NCBI GenBank assembly: GCA_933207985.1
Contig: OW240917.1
Span: 243,081,074-243,145,073, forward strand
Reading direction: 5' to 3'
DNA: 64,000 nucleotides
DNA from: Pelobates cultripes
Taxonomy: Eukaryota; Chordata; Amphibia; Anura; Pelobatidae
Below the pieces are notes generated by a model that saw only the letters and a list, made by a program, of their open reading frames with translations, was not told the origin of the DNA and made no database searches. The position numbers and the translations under genes are program-made. Positions 48,050 to 59,471 of the stretch are shown here, one piece after another. The stretch's first letter is position 1. Each line of letters begins with the position of its first letter.

Positions 48050-48150
48050 AAGATACCGGAGGCAGAACTGCAATGTCCATGATGCTTTGACATTCTGACA
48101 ATTGGCAAAGCATCTCAGAAGTTGCAGTCCTGCAATATCTAGGGATGTAC
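48050..48150. mobile_element. hAT-type MITE remnant
   Basis: CATGATGCTTTGACATTCTG / GGCAAAGCATCTCAGAAGTT inverted arms with ACTGCAATGTC and GCAGTCCTGC; resembles 27587-27721 but decayed. Confidence 0.45.
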
Positions 48151-48406
48151 CATTTTGCCCAGCCATGACTTACACTTTTACTCACTAAAAAGGAGAATAA
48201 TTTGGGAATGACATGTTTTTAATATAAAACAACCGACCTGTGAAAATTTTTTACATTTTAAAATTTTCCCATAAAACTTTATTGTTAATATTCTACAATG
48301 AAATTCATAATGAATAAATCATCTTGGTATTTTTTACATTAGGTATTTGCAGGAAAAGTAACCAGAAATACCAGGCTTTATTAACCAAATATCACAGAAT
48401 CTCATT

Positions 48407-48631
48407 TTAAAGGGACACTATAGTCACCTGAACAACTTTAGCTTAATGAAGCAGTTTTGGTGTATAGAACATGCCCCTGCAGCTTCACTGCTCAATCCTT
48501 TGCCATTTAGGAGTTAAATCCCTTTGTTTATAAACCCTAGTCACACCTCCCTGCATGTGAGAAGCATGATCTATACACTAAAACTGCTTCATTAAGCTAA
48601 AGTTGTTTAGGTGACTGTAGTGTTCCTTTAA
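48407..48631. mobile_element. T2-like MITE, short copy
   Basis: TTAA at both ends (48407-48410, 48628-48631), starts TTAAAGGGACACTATAGTCACC and ends GGTGACTGTAGTGTTCCTTTAA. Longer subterminal pairing CAACTTTAGCTTAATGAAGC / GCTTCATTAAGCTAAAGTTG. It is an internally deleted relative of 5810-6789. Confidence 0.85.
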
Positions 48632-48633
48632 GA

Positions 48634-48770
48634 CAGGCTTCCCCAAACTCCGGCCCTCCAGATGTTGCTGAACTACAACTGCGATTATTCTCAGCCTATC
48701 TATTTCATTCATAGAATCATGGGAGTTGTAGTTCAGCAACATCTGGAGGGCCAGAGTTTGGGGAAGCCTG
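48634..48770. mobile_element. hAT-type MITE abutting a T2 end
   Basis: CAGGCTTCCCCAAACTCCGG at the left and its inverse at the right, with inner arms TGTTGCTGAACTACAACT. The flanks CTTTAAGA and CTTGAAGC match at 6 of 8. The left flank overlaps the right TTAA of the preceding T2-like MITE, so this element inserted after it. Confidence 0.85.
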
Positions 48771-48789
48771 CTTGAAGCCAAACTTTTAT

Positions 48790-49045
48790 TTAAAGGAACA
48801 CTCCATAAACCATTACCACTACAGTCCAATGCAGTGATTATGGTGCCAGAGTATTTTGTAAAACTACTGGTAGTTTGTCCTACAGTAAATTCCAGAAGCA
48901 GGGTACAACGGCATGGTTGCATGGTGGAACCCTTTGTTCCACCAAAATGGTTTGAGAAATTACATTGGGATAGCGCCAGGACACTCCTTCCACCAAAACT
49001 ATTACAGCGTGTTGTAGTGGTTATGGTGCATGGAGTGTTTCTTAA
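48790..49045. mobile_element. T2-like MITE
   Basis: TTAA at 48790 and 49042; ends TTAAAGGAACACTCCATAAACC and ATGGTGCATGGAGTGTTTCTTAA, with inner pairing ACCACTACAG / TGTAGTGGT and internal TTCCACCA palindromes. Confidence 0.8.
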
Positions 49046-49168
49046 AATTTGATTGAAGTGTCTTTTCCAATGCATTAAAATCAATGGAAAAAGTAACGAG
49101 CATGGGGACATAATATTAAAAGCTTTCAGTGACAGTAGAAAGGGCAGTTATTTAATGCATTGACAGGA

Positions 49169-49615
49169 TTAAAGGGACACTGTAGGCACTGTAACTGTTT
49201 CATATCATTTAAGTGGTTATAGTGTCTTGAGTTCCCTAGCAATGTGCTTCTATTCTGTGTTAAACAGTTTTTAATCTTCTAATGACAAACAAGAGTTCCC
49301 AGCAACCTGTGCTGCTTTGATTAATGAGGATGCAATAGCCTGAGCAGCAATGGGCAGCTGTGATTGGCTGTGTGTCAGTTGATTGCTTTTAGTCTATCAC
49401 AGCGCCACTTGCTGGTAGGACCTGGTATGGCTACAAGGAAGAATTTAATCCCTATCTTAGCCACACCTCCAGTGGAGGCCGGGTTGTAGTTGGCCAAACA
49501 GCCTTATTTACTGTTAGACTGCTTGAAAATGTTTTAACGCCAAATGGAGGGACTCCAAGAATTATAACCAAGTCAATTAGGTCAAGTGGTTATAGCACCT
49601 ATAGTGTCCCTTTAA
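49169..49615. mobile_element. T2-like MITE
   Basis: TTAA at 49169 and 49612; ends TTAAAGGGACACTGTAGGCAC and CACCTATAGTGTCCCTTTAA. No coding capacity. Confidence 0.85.
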
Positions 49616-50300
49616 ATGATGTTTGTGATACGTAAATGTTGATTTTGAAGATGAAACAAGTGGTAAGGTTTTTTAAAGACCGGATATTAGCTAACTGGCT
49701 CCTCTATTCTGTTACGATCTATGTATCCGTGACAAAGTTTGTTCTACATGAGCGGTTCTAGATAATTCCTGCAATATGTTCTATCGAGCCTGCACTGTAC
49801 TCCTCTATAGATGCCTAGGGAGCGATTTATCAACATAAAACTGGAACAATTCAGTCACAACGTAGTAAATATTGAACAACCTACGGAAGAGCATTCTTTT
49901 GATTCCCGCTGAACCTTTTTTACTTGATAAATGTACTCCCTTGGGGGACGCTGAGATGTATCTAGTCAATGTCAAAGCGTCCCTGGAAAACTGTAAAAAT
50001 GTTGGCGAGTGAAAGACTATCACATGAAACCAATCCCTCTTTTGATTGTATTAGTGCTGTCAAGGATGCAAACATAAAAGACTGGTAGAGTTAGTAAGAG
50101 TATATCTACATTCTTTATGTTAATATTTATAGCGTGCCAAATGTCCTCTATCATTAAGGGGTTAATGCATAATATTGCATGAAATACAAGGAAGACTAAT
50201 ATTTCTCTCCCCTTAGCTGTATACAGTGCAGTCTCTATTTCTAAAACAAATGAATAATGAGATTAAAGAGAGAATTCAAAGTGGATTATTATTAATAATA

Positions 50301-50398
50301 TCTATAAAGTGCCAGCAAATCTTGCAGAGCAATGGGCGGATTTACAGACAAGTATTTGTAACCTGACAAGTTGGTCGCACAGTAACAGAGGGAATTAA
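50301..50398 (-). repeat. Common frog dispersed-repeat fragment
   Basis: Reads CTATAAAGTGCCAGCAAATC TTGCAGAGCAATGGG in two stretches, the inverse of the GCGCTGCGGAATATGTTGGCGC-type tail shared by frog SINE and related repeats, followed by CAAGTATTTGTAACCTGACA. Confidence 0.4.
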
Positions 50399-50413
50399 AA
50401 GTGAATTTCAAGT

Positions 50414-50923
50414 TTAATTGGAACACTAAAGGGTCAGGAACACCATGTATTCCTGACTCTTTAGTGTTAAAAATACTATCTAGCCCATCTGCTCTCCTGG
50501 CCCCCTCTTGCCCTCCTTAATATATAGTAAAATGTTACATTTATTCCAGTCTGCTAGTGCTGGATCTGCCCCTGATCTGCCTGCTTGGCTGACATCATCA
50601 GAAGTGATGATCTGAGCCAATCACAATAATTTCCCATTTGAAAGCATTGGCGTGGCTGAGACTGTCAAGGAGGCAGATCAGGGGCAGAGCCAGCACAAGT
50701 CAATCTGCATTTCCTAATAGAGATGAATTGAATCAATGCATCTCTATGAGGATAATTCAGTATCTGCATGCAGAGGGTGGAGACACTGAATGGCAGTCAC
50801 ACCGTGCAGCACTGCCCCAGGAAGCAGCTCTAGCAGCCATCTGAGGAGTGGCCAGTGGAGTTATCACGAGACTGTGATGTAAACACTGCTGTAGTTGTTC
50901 TGGTGACTATAGTGTCCCTTTAA
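50414..50923. mobile_element. T2-like MITE
   Basis: TTAA at 50414 and 50920; ends TTAATTGGAACACTAAAGGGTC and TGGTGACTATAGTGTCCCTTTAA. Internal stems include GCTCTGCCCCTGATC-type pairing (GGATCTGCCCCTGATCTGCC / GGCAGATCAGGGGCAGAGCC) and TAGAGATG/CATCTCTA. Confidence 0.8.
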
Positions 50924-51143
50924 GGTCAAAATAGTCAAACTTGAAAAATTTTCTAAGTCAGCTATGCTTTCAGTTCATCTACTTTGGCCTTAAATTTGAC
51001 ATTGGTTTTAAATTTGTTTTGAATTCTCGCTTTAGTGAGTAAACCTCTAAAGTTCAACGACACTCCAACACAACAGCAAATATTGGTAAGAATCACCAAA
51101 ATTTCACTAGTTTTTACCAAAACTGCACATCTCATTTGGTACA

Positions 51144-51946
51144 TGTGGCGGACCACTTGTCAAGGGACTTGAGTGTCACTGCTAAGGCTCTCCTTTCCTT
51201 CTGAATTACCTCTCCCAGCGCCTAGAAGAGTGATTATAGCTCAGTGTTATAGCTTGTATAGTGGTCTCACCCAAACACTAGTCGAGACTTAGTGAAGGGT
51301 GAAGAAGAAAAGTTTTTATTGTCAACTTGTCAGCAGTAGCTCCCCAGGAGAACAATGGGATTGCGACATCCCCAGCGCTTTGGTATCTGTACCTAGGTGG
51401 TAAATATAATTAGTGGCCAAACACTAACAAAAACAAAAACTGGGTAACAAAAACAACAATGCAGGATTACCCTGCCCACATCACCAAACAAATACAATTT
51501 TTTAGCAGGCCTCGGCTGCTCTCTGATGCAGCGCAGAGTTTCAGACCATTTAGTGGAAGTTACTGAAAACCACAGAGTTTTTCATGGGTACATGGTGCTC
51601 CCTCAAGTCCAGGGTGCCATTGGATGCCTAACCACCTCCTCTGTCTCCCCTCCAAAAAGCACCTTGGTAGTTAGTCCTGGGACCAATAGTGCTCACAAAG
51701 AGATTTAAGCGACCGGTGCTTAATCCGAACCAGAGATCCATAGCACTCAGTGGTTGTTCCCAGTCAGGTGCACCATACCTTCAAAGCCTACATGGGGGTT
51801 CCTGGTCCTCTCGAAGACTTCTGTTAGAGGCGCTAGACAGGGAGTCATATTTTGGAGGAGAAAATCCTGTGAATTATGGTTCTTTTGAGGGAGGAGGTGG
51901 TTCGGGGGCCATGTAGTTTTCCTGGGTGACAGGGTGGTCTGTCACA
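51144..51946 (-). mobile_element. Solo LTR with perfect 5-bp duplication
   Basis: Bounded by TGTGGCGG and GTCTGTCACA (TG...CA), flanked on both sides by GTACA (51139-51143 and 51947-51951). On the minus strand it starts TGTGACAGACCACCC and has an AATAAA poly(A) signal near 51320, so it is in reverse orientation. 803 bp with no internal genes. A 5-bp duplication fits Gypsy-type elements; class is inferred. Confidence 0.85.
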
Positions 51947-52192
51947 GTACATTTGGTGTCTGGTAGAAAATGGGAAGAATGGGATTTACATATTAAAAAC
52001 CTACAATTTACCAGATTCACTATTCTGTGTTCTAGAAGGAGGTACATATATAAAATAAATTCACCTGCTTTATTTAAGGCAAATATCCAGAAATACACAA
52101 TATTCTTCAACTGGCAGATCAAACGACGAGTGGGAAAAAAGTTTTAGAAAATTAACAAAAAAAGATACAAATGGGAGGTCAAAGACTCCGTA

Positions 52193-52400
52193 TTAAAGCG
52201 GTACTGTTATGCCAAACTTACCTTTCCCCAATCGCTTACTCTTCCACTCTCAGGATCTGTTCTTCATTTCTTCCTGCCTGCTCTAGCTTTCTTTAAAGCA
52301 GCACTGTCATGCCAAAATAACCTTTTTAATCATTTCCTCTTCTATTCCTCTGTCAGGATCTGTTTTTCATTTCTTCCTGTCTACTCTAGTTTTCTTTAAA
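52193..52400. mobile_element. T2-like MITE end, tandemly duplicated
   Basis: The start TTAAAGCGGTACTGTTATGCC at 52193 recurs 100 bp later as TTAAAGCAGCACTGTCATGCC at 52293, each followed by CAGGATCTGT, TTCATTTCTTCCTG and CTCTAG. A third diverged start (TTAAAGCAGCCCTGTCAT) is at 54306. Confidence 0.6.
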
Positions 52401-52589
52401 ACATAAGACAAAGTAGGGACTACTTTATCATTGGAGGTTTCCTATGCCTGACCATCTATGAAGAGCGGAGGATGAAAGTGTGCTCCGTTTCCTGTGGTCA
52501 GAGAAATTTTCCCATAATTCTAACCTTTACTCCGTGTTCTCTGGATGCCTCCTTTCCGTATTCCCGACTGCCGGCAAAACTACAGAATT

Positions 52590-52860
52590 TCGTCCATGAG
52601 AGCAGTTCGTCCATTCGTGTTAGAATTAAATTCGGGACTTTTGTTCGGATCAGAATTTCATTCAAATGAATGAAATTCAGATCTATTCGTGATGCGGCTG
52701 CATCTTGCAGCCACTTGGTAGATAACTCCCTAATTCCCACGTTATTAAGGAGCTATCTACTAAAAGGCTGAAAGACCAAGATTGTTATTTGACCTTTTTG
52801 GGGGCTGAAAAAATAAGGTTTTTAGAAAAAAGAAGACATCAAATGGTAAGTAATTTTTCT
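52590..52860. repeat. Dispersed palindromic repeat, related to 29435-29815
   Basis: Carries GAATTTCATTCAAATGAATG, GCTGCATCTTGCAGCCAC, TAGATAACTCCCTAATTCC and TTAAGGAGCTATCTACTAAA, the inverse or the same as motifs at 29435-29815. Confidence 0.5.
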
Positions 52861-52998
52861 ATTTACAGGTATTTAGTTTTATTGTTGCCCCCTCACTATT
52901 TTTAGGGTGGGGGGGTAGGTAGGAATTTATTTAATTTTTTTTGGGGTGGGGGGGTGACTAGGGGCTTGGGGACCTCTAGTCACCTGGGAGGTTTACAT

Positions 52999-53415
52999 TT
53001 AGCCACCACTCGCCGCCCATGAGTGGGGGCCGAGGGGGAGGACAATAGGTCCTCTCCCCATTGTTATTTAAAGCCCCCACCCATCACCCATGGGTGGGAG
53101 CCGGGGGGAGGACAATAGGTCCCTCCCCTTATTATAATATAGGGCCCCCACCCGCCGCTATGTGGTGGGGGCCAGGGGGAGGACAATTTGTAACTTAGGG
53201 CCCCCACCAGTCACCCATGAGTGGGGGCCGGGGGAGAACAATATGTCCCACCCCTTATTGTAATATAGAGCCCCCACCCACCGCTTATCAGTGGGGGCAA
53301 GGGGGGAGGACAATAGGCCCCCCTTATTGCAATTTAGGGCCCGCACCCACCGCTTAGGGGTGGGGGCCGGGGGGGAGGACAATAGGTCCTGCCCCATTGT
53401 CATTTAAAGTCCCCT
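52999..53415. repeat. G/C-rich minisatellite, about 70-80 bp unit
   Basis: About five copies of GTGGGGGCCGGGGGGAGGAC followed by AATAGGTCC, TTATTGTAATATAG and GGCCCCCACCCACCGC. Each unit holds its own CCCCCAC/GTGGGGG hairpin. Confidence 0.85.
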
Positions 53416-53639
53416 GTCTTTTCAGAGTGTTTACATTAGTGCCTAATAACCCATCTAGTGCCATGGAGACGCTAAACACTCCCAATAGAGATTAATGAGG
53501 AGATGTTGATTGGCTAGCGTGCTGTGTGGCCCCGCACACTGGGGGGAAAGCCTCGAATATGCAAGGCACCAGGAACATTCTAATTCTAAACACTGACTGT
53601 CTGTGATGCATCCTGATTGGCTAGTAAGTTCATATCTAT

Positions 53640-56107
53640 CCATTTTTGCCATATTTGGTCAATGATAGTTTCTACATGAGTGAGATTCATCTTAGTGATG
53701 GATTATGGGTAAGTCTGATTAGCAACCGAAACAGAACCTTGCTTTATGGGCATCTTTTGGCAATTCTTCACTTTTCACTTTTTCAGTCAGAAGTCTGTCT
53801 CTGTGTTGAGGTAAGTTTAATGACTTATTTTTTTTTTTTTTTTTTTTAGAAAACTGTGTGTGTGTTTATTTTTTATTTATTTAATTTTTAATTAGAGGGT
53901 TTAATTAGATAATTACCTACCAATCAGAACATAAGCAATGATTGCCATTATTTTCTTTTTAACTAGAACACATTAAACAAAAATACAAAAAATACAAAAA
54001 AACCTTATGAGGGGTTTTATTGATTTTAATGTAGCCGTGCAGTATACATTTTCCATAAGATGTGAGATATGGTCACATAAGTAAATCAATCTGGCTGACT
54101 CGCCTTTGATCTTGACTGGTCTTATTAGCCGAGATTTCATTATGTTTTGTGAGCTGTAATAATGTAGCTCCTGATCGGAATGCTTAACATTCTATCTACA
54201 CTGCAATCAGCTATCTCCTCGCATTTATTTACAGCGGCAGGACAATCCAAACTGCACCATCTTGAACAATGTAATTGTATCAGGATATCAACTTTTTAAA
54301 ACTCTTAAAGCAGCCCTGTCATTTTTTAAGTGGGAAAAAATCTAAAAGATATTGAGACCCAAGGAGATATATTGAAGCAGATTAGATTCATTTTATTTTA
54401 AGAACAAATGGGGAAAGTCTGTGAAATCTACACTTGAAAGTATCTCCAATACTGCCCTCGAAAAAAAAAAAAAAAATCACAGATTGTCCATGTTGGTAAT
54501 GATCGCGGGTACCTAATCCGCATGTGTTGGAGGACTTGCTGTATGCTCTATGGTCTCTTTGGTGCTCTACGGTCTCTCTTTCTCTTACTATGGAGCCATT
54601 TCGTCATTCAGATTTTTATATGTGGCATGCACTGACCTCTGTACGTCTATCTATGCTGCTGTTGTGATAAATCAACTACTAAATTTTGTTAGTCCGTATG
54701 CCCTTCCGCTTTCCCTTTTTCCAAAAGTCTGTCTAATCATCTGGAATCTGTATAGTCAAGAGAGGAGCTGCACTCAAGTTTTTGTAAATTGCCAGAAGAT
54801 ATTGGTGCTCCCAACCTATTGGTTGCCAAGTCCCAAACTGTAACTGAGTAACTAGACAGAAGGTCCAGGAACTCAAGGTGTCTACAAAAGTGCAGACTTT
54901 TATTGAAACGTCTAGCAAGAGGCGACAATTTGTTTGTCTCTGTGTGCTGGTTGAGTGTCACATGTGTGGTGGCAGAACTTTGTTTCTGGAGGAGTGTAAG
55001 TTCTGTGTTTGTATGTTGGAGAGTTTGAGTGTTGTGTGTAGTTTCTGACTATGTGTGTGTTTTGCCCTCTTCCTGCTTACCTTTCACCGGAGGTCCGTTG
55101 GAGGATAAGCAGGATATCTGGTGTTCCGGTGGGGGAGTGTTGTGTTCTGCACCAATATTGGATGTATTTAATGACTTAGAGTGCCAGTTGTGGACATCAA
55201 GAAGTGCCATGGGGATATTGAGGGATCTCTTAAAGTGGTCTGCACCCATTAGAGGTACAGACTACAACTCCCTCAAGCAGGTAAGCAGTCACAATTCTTT
55301 TAAATCCCCCACCAGGTCCATGGCTGAACTCTGACCATAGGTGGCTACCAAAGGCAATCTGGCCCTGAGAATACCTCCTTGCAAAATACTTAAATATTTT
55401 ATTGCCATATTTATTGTATATAAAAAGTATTTCATGTAATTTATTTAGGAACTTACAATAACATCCCAGAGTTTCTTTCCATACTAGTAATCCCTTTATA
55501 CTTTGATCACCTGCTATATCATCTAAGTGTAGGATCTAATGCAACAGAAGTATCACTTTCTCGGTCATTTTTGCCAAAGATGACTAGTCCAGATCTCACA
55601 TTATCAATGCAGCAAAAGCCTTAACTATTACATCTATTATATCTTCATTGTATCTAAGCAACCAGTACTTCAAGTAACCTTCAAAGAGAAAATCGGGGTT
55701 CATGCAGGGTCCAATTACAGCCCACCTGGGCTGCAAATATTATCAGAGCTGGGTGGAAGTCTGTACCATTTCTTTCTCTGAATAATTGCACTCCAAGAAA
55801 GAATGGATCTGCAGCTCTAAAATGGTTAGAAGAAGGGAGAAAACTGACTCTAATTGAGATTTTAAGCATAGGGTCAGCACAGAACATCCCACATGGAGCT
55901 GATAGAAAAGTGACTCAGTAAATTCTTAGTCCAAAGTTGCACGGTAATTGCTCAAACTGACTGTGAACACAAGTACAAAGCTAGTCCTTCAGCACCAAAA
56001 TAGTTAAAAATTGTTTATTTCATAACATACATATTTTGCAGACTACATAACACAGGCTGCTGTGGTTGAAAAAAAAATCATATAATCAAAAAAGTGCTCA
56101 GCGAGAA
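53640..56107. other. Mainly non-coding DNA
   Basis: Poly-T at 53827-53849 and poly-A at 54463-54476; the dispersed-repeat fragment at 54745-54925 and a T2-like terminus at 54306 lie inside. No gene recognised. Confidence 0.4.
54745..54925. repeat. Dispersed repeat fragment
   Basis: Contains GTGCAGACTTTTATTGAAACGTCTAG, quoted loosely, a motif resembling other amphibian dispersed repeats. No termini. Confidence 0.3.
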
Positions 56108-57032
56108 TGTGACAGAAGCTCCCACACCACTGACTCTTGGAGAGGCTTGAAGGCCAGCCCCCTGCTAGCAGCCTATCGACTCATTTCCAAGAGCCCCTAA
56201 AAGGGGCTATTGTCACCAGGGGGGATGGATGTGGTGGCCGTTGATGCTTATTTTGCTTCCCAGCTGGAATTGAGGACCACTGGGGCTTGCCTGACTTGTC
56301 CTACACATCGAACGCCTGACCGGGAGATATAATCACTCTGGAACTGTTCATCGGTTGGGGACTGTACCATGAATCTTTAATAGGTTATCACTAGGTCTCC
56401 CGAGAACCAACCAGGGCAATGAGGCATCGGAGGATACCTGGGACCTGAGAGCGCTCCTCACCCCAGAGTCCAAGAAACTCCTTTTGTAAGACCGTGACTA
56501 AATTGCCACTCCTCGGCGGATCAAACAATAGCTATGACACAGTAAAACTTTAACAAGCTGCAGCTCAAGTGATCTCAGATCAGGGCAATGAGTACAGCGA
56601 GGGCGCTAGATGATGGGCTATTCAAGGGTATATACTGTGTGGGGGTGCAGTCCAGAGAAAGGGATTCCGGGGGACATTTTGTGTTTTGTGTCTCTAGGAC
56701 TGAGGGCACAGCAGGGAATCTATTGTGTTGACTGAGGCTAACTTCATTAAGACCCCCTGCAGGGAGAATCAATGTTTCTCCATATAAATAGCTGTGTTTT
56801 GGGCAATAAAGATCATTCTACGCCCTTCATTCAGTCTCGGCTAATGTGTGGGGAACAAGCTATAAGCACTGCTAAACGGGAAAGAAGGTCTCCTGAGGAG
56901 AGAGAAATATAATAAGAGTAGAAGAGATCCTCATAAACCCCAGTCAGGCTTCAGCAATTGGGTCTGAAGTGTTCCAAGGTCCCTGGTAGCAGCGAGGAAA
57001 CTGACCTGGCGCAGTACAGGGGCTCCGTCACA
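56108..57032 (+). mobile_element. Solo LTR, same family as 30415-32470
   Basis: Begins TGTGACAGAAGCTCCC and ends GGCTCCGTCACA. It has a TATA-like CCATATAAATAGCTGTG at about 56780 and poly(A) signal AATAAA at about 56804. Colinear with the interrupted copy at 30415-32470 and lacks its 1.1-kb insertion. The flanks GAGAA and GGGAT do not form a clear duplication. Confidence 0.8.
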
Positions 57033-57670
57033 GGGATTCTTGTTCCCAGTTACTAGTTTAATTCTTTTAGGGCTATTACACCATGAATTATTTAGAATTC
57101 CCCAGCAAATTGCAAATTTCAAAGAACACTCCATTGATTTTTTTTTTAATGTTTTCATTGGGGGTACATTAAAAAAAACAGCTTGCAAAAGCTGCAGACC
57201 CCCCTCTTTCATCCGAACAGACTTAAAGTTTGTTCCAGGGAATACTTTGATCAGACAATTTTCACTGAGCAGCTTCTGTGCTGAAGCCACAAGCATGCAT
57301 TTACAAGTGCGCTTGCCACTTCCGTTAGCTCTGTGATTGGAGGTGTTTCTGTCTTTATTATAAAAGTGTCAATTTCCATTGAAATCAGCTATTTAATGAT
57401 GGACTCCAGACACATAACGCCCTTGAGCAAACTAAAGTGCTTTCTGTGTGGGTGGGGGGGCCTTTAACAAGAACCCTCTAAGCAACTTAACCGTTACTGT
57501 TCAATACAGGGGTTATGTTGCCCACAATCTATCGGCTTTGTTAACATCAATGAATGGCAGCTTAGCCCAGCGTTTTTAAGTAGAAAGCCATATCCACCAT
57601 CATGTTAATGGGAAGCGCAGAGAATTCATATGGAGCCGTGGCTAAGCCGCTACGGTAACAGGGCGGATGC

Positions 57671-58073
57671 TACTGTGCTCATTGCGGGCTTAGGGCAAAG
57701 GTTCTATAATCCCTTCCTGGAGAGGGTTGGACGGGGGCACTGCGCAACCTAAGATCGGTGGCGGAGTTCCCTGGAGTAGTGCGGGCTAAACTGAGTAAAG
57801 AGGTGCTGCTGGGCAGGATGGCGGGCCCATTCCTGGTACCACCATTGGAGGGCCTCAGGGTTTCCCCCCTCGGGGTGGTCCCCAAGAAGTTTAGGCTCAT
57901 TCACCACCTCTCCTATCCAAAAGGGACCAACTGGCAGTGCGATGGTTTGGGTACAGGGGAGGTTGCTGGGGGGGATGTTTGCGGGGTTGTGTTCCGGATG
58001 GTGGCTGGCGGGTAGAGGCCGGATCTGCTGGTCCTCCATGCCGGGGGCAATGACCTAGGCTTGACACCGCAGC
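57671..58073 (+). pseudogene. DIRS/Ngaro-type reverse transcriptase remnant with a GGND segment, cut by gap
   Basis: Tyrosine-recombinase retrotransposon remnant. Frame one reads LGQRFYNPFLERVG, then after a shift VAEFPGVVRAKLSKEVLLGR, AGPFLVPPLEGLRVSPLGVV and PKKFRLIHHLSYPKGTN, the characteristic N-terminal RT region of DIRS-like elements. The same frame, after an apparent deletion and one TAG, reads RPDLLVLHAGGNDLGLTPQ, resembling an SGNH/GDSL hydrolase block; an SGNH domain is known in some vertebrate Ngaro elements. The assembly gap removes whatever followed. Confidence 0.7.
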
Positions 58074-58173
58074 NNNNNNNNNNNNNNNNNNNNNNNNNNN
58101 NNNNNNNNNNNNNNNNNNNNNNNNNNNNNNNNNNNNNNNNNNNNNNNNNNNNNNNNNNNNNNNNNNNNNNNNN
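58074..58173. other. Assembly gap (100 N)
   Basis: Exactly 100 N characters, the usual length for a gap of unknown size. Confidence 1.
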
Positions 58174-58223
58174 GTGCAAATGCTCAAAATCAGCAGTGGA
58201 TCAAATACTTTTTTCCCTCACTG
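58174..58223. mobile_element. Right end of a Tc1/mariner-type element
   Basis: Directly after the gap, AAAATCAGCAGTGGATCAAA then TACTTTTTTCCCTCACTG, followed by TA at 58224-58225. This is a Tc1-like terminal repeat; the rest of the element lies in or beyond the gap. Confidence 0.75.
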
Positions 58224-58339
58224 TATGTGCATTTTATTTCTGATACAAAATGTATTCCAGAACTGATTCTAAACTTGTTTGGGCAGCGCCCTTCTCACCT
58301 ACTGTGCCTGGATGTCAAATGTGTTTTATTATAATTGTT

Positions 58340-58402
58340 TGCTATCTTTTATCTACTGTATAGTGCTGGAGAATATATTGGCACTGTGCAAATAATTTTA
58401 GT
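58340..58402 (+). repeat. SINE tail fragment
   Basis: TATAGTGCTGGAGAATATAT then TGGCACTGTGCAAATAA, like the tail at 59680-59725. Confidence 0.45.
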
Positions 58403-59471
58403 AGTAACTGCAAAATTCAAATAGAATCTATTTGGTTACATTAGATATCCAGAGAGGAACAAGTGGAAGTTTTGTGTCAACTGATATCCTGCATATTTGT
58501 TACTATTAGGCCTCTCAACTGTACCAATTTATATGGAATCATCCCACTTATCCCACTTTCAGACTCTGGTTCTGCGGTCTCTATTGTGTTTCTTCGTGTC
58601 CTGAAAACCAGGGACATGACCCCAACCATCACAAGGCAAGTTGGATGTGCTTACGCTAGGACCAGGCAGACAGGACTTAGCAGCACTCAATGAAGAACCG
58701 CTCATTTTGGGGGGTCACACACAGGGCAGTTGCTTCAAACTGGTCTGGCAGTGTCCCTGGGACAACGCCCTGCTAAGGAAATAATAGGACAGGAAAAAGT
58801 GGGAGGGGGAAAGGCAAACACAAGCAATATATTCAACATACCCTGCACCAATAATAGGCACAGGGTGGCCAAACACAAAATGAATCTTGGTGCCCACACA
58901 TAGTGTCTGTCTTCCATACGCAGTGACACTGACTACTGTCACATTGCATTACATTGACTGTCTCCATACCTTTTTCTGGTATTTATTATGCTTAAATTTT
59001 TTAATCTGCCATTTCTTTTACTTTTTCTTTTAATTAATATATTTGATTTTCCTCTCTTTTTTTATTTCACCCTACTCTGCTTACTTCTTAGCTAATGTTA
59101 TTTTATTTTAATTTGTTTTAATTAGCTAATGTAACTGTTGTCTTTATTAAACTTCAGATCCTTCATCATTCACTTGCCACATGATGCTACTTCACCGACT
59201 TTATTGTCTTACCACCAGTACTTAAAATATCAATTACTTTTACAATGTCATTTTGATACATACCATGGCAATATTTTTGAGGCTATATTTAGCTGTATAT
59301 AAATATTGTTTACTGCTATTTCAAGAATAACCTTAATTTATTCTACAACGTGATATGCAGTGTTCTTCTATGCGAGAATATATAACGTTTACTAACCTAC
59401 TTATTCTTTATTTTACATTTCCTGTTTACATATACCTAAAGTAGTAATGACAAACCTTTATGAGACTGCAG
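58403..59471. other. Non-coding DNA
   Basis: T-rich stretch at 58970-59130; no gene or element identified. Confidence 0.4.
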
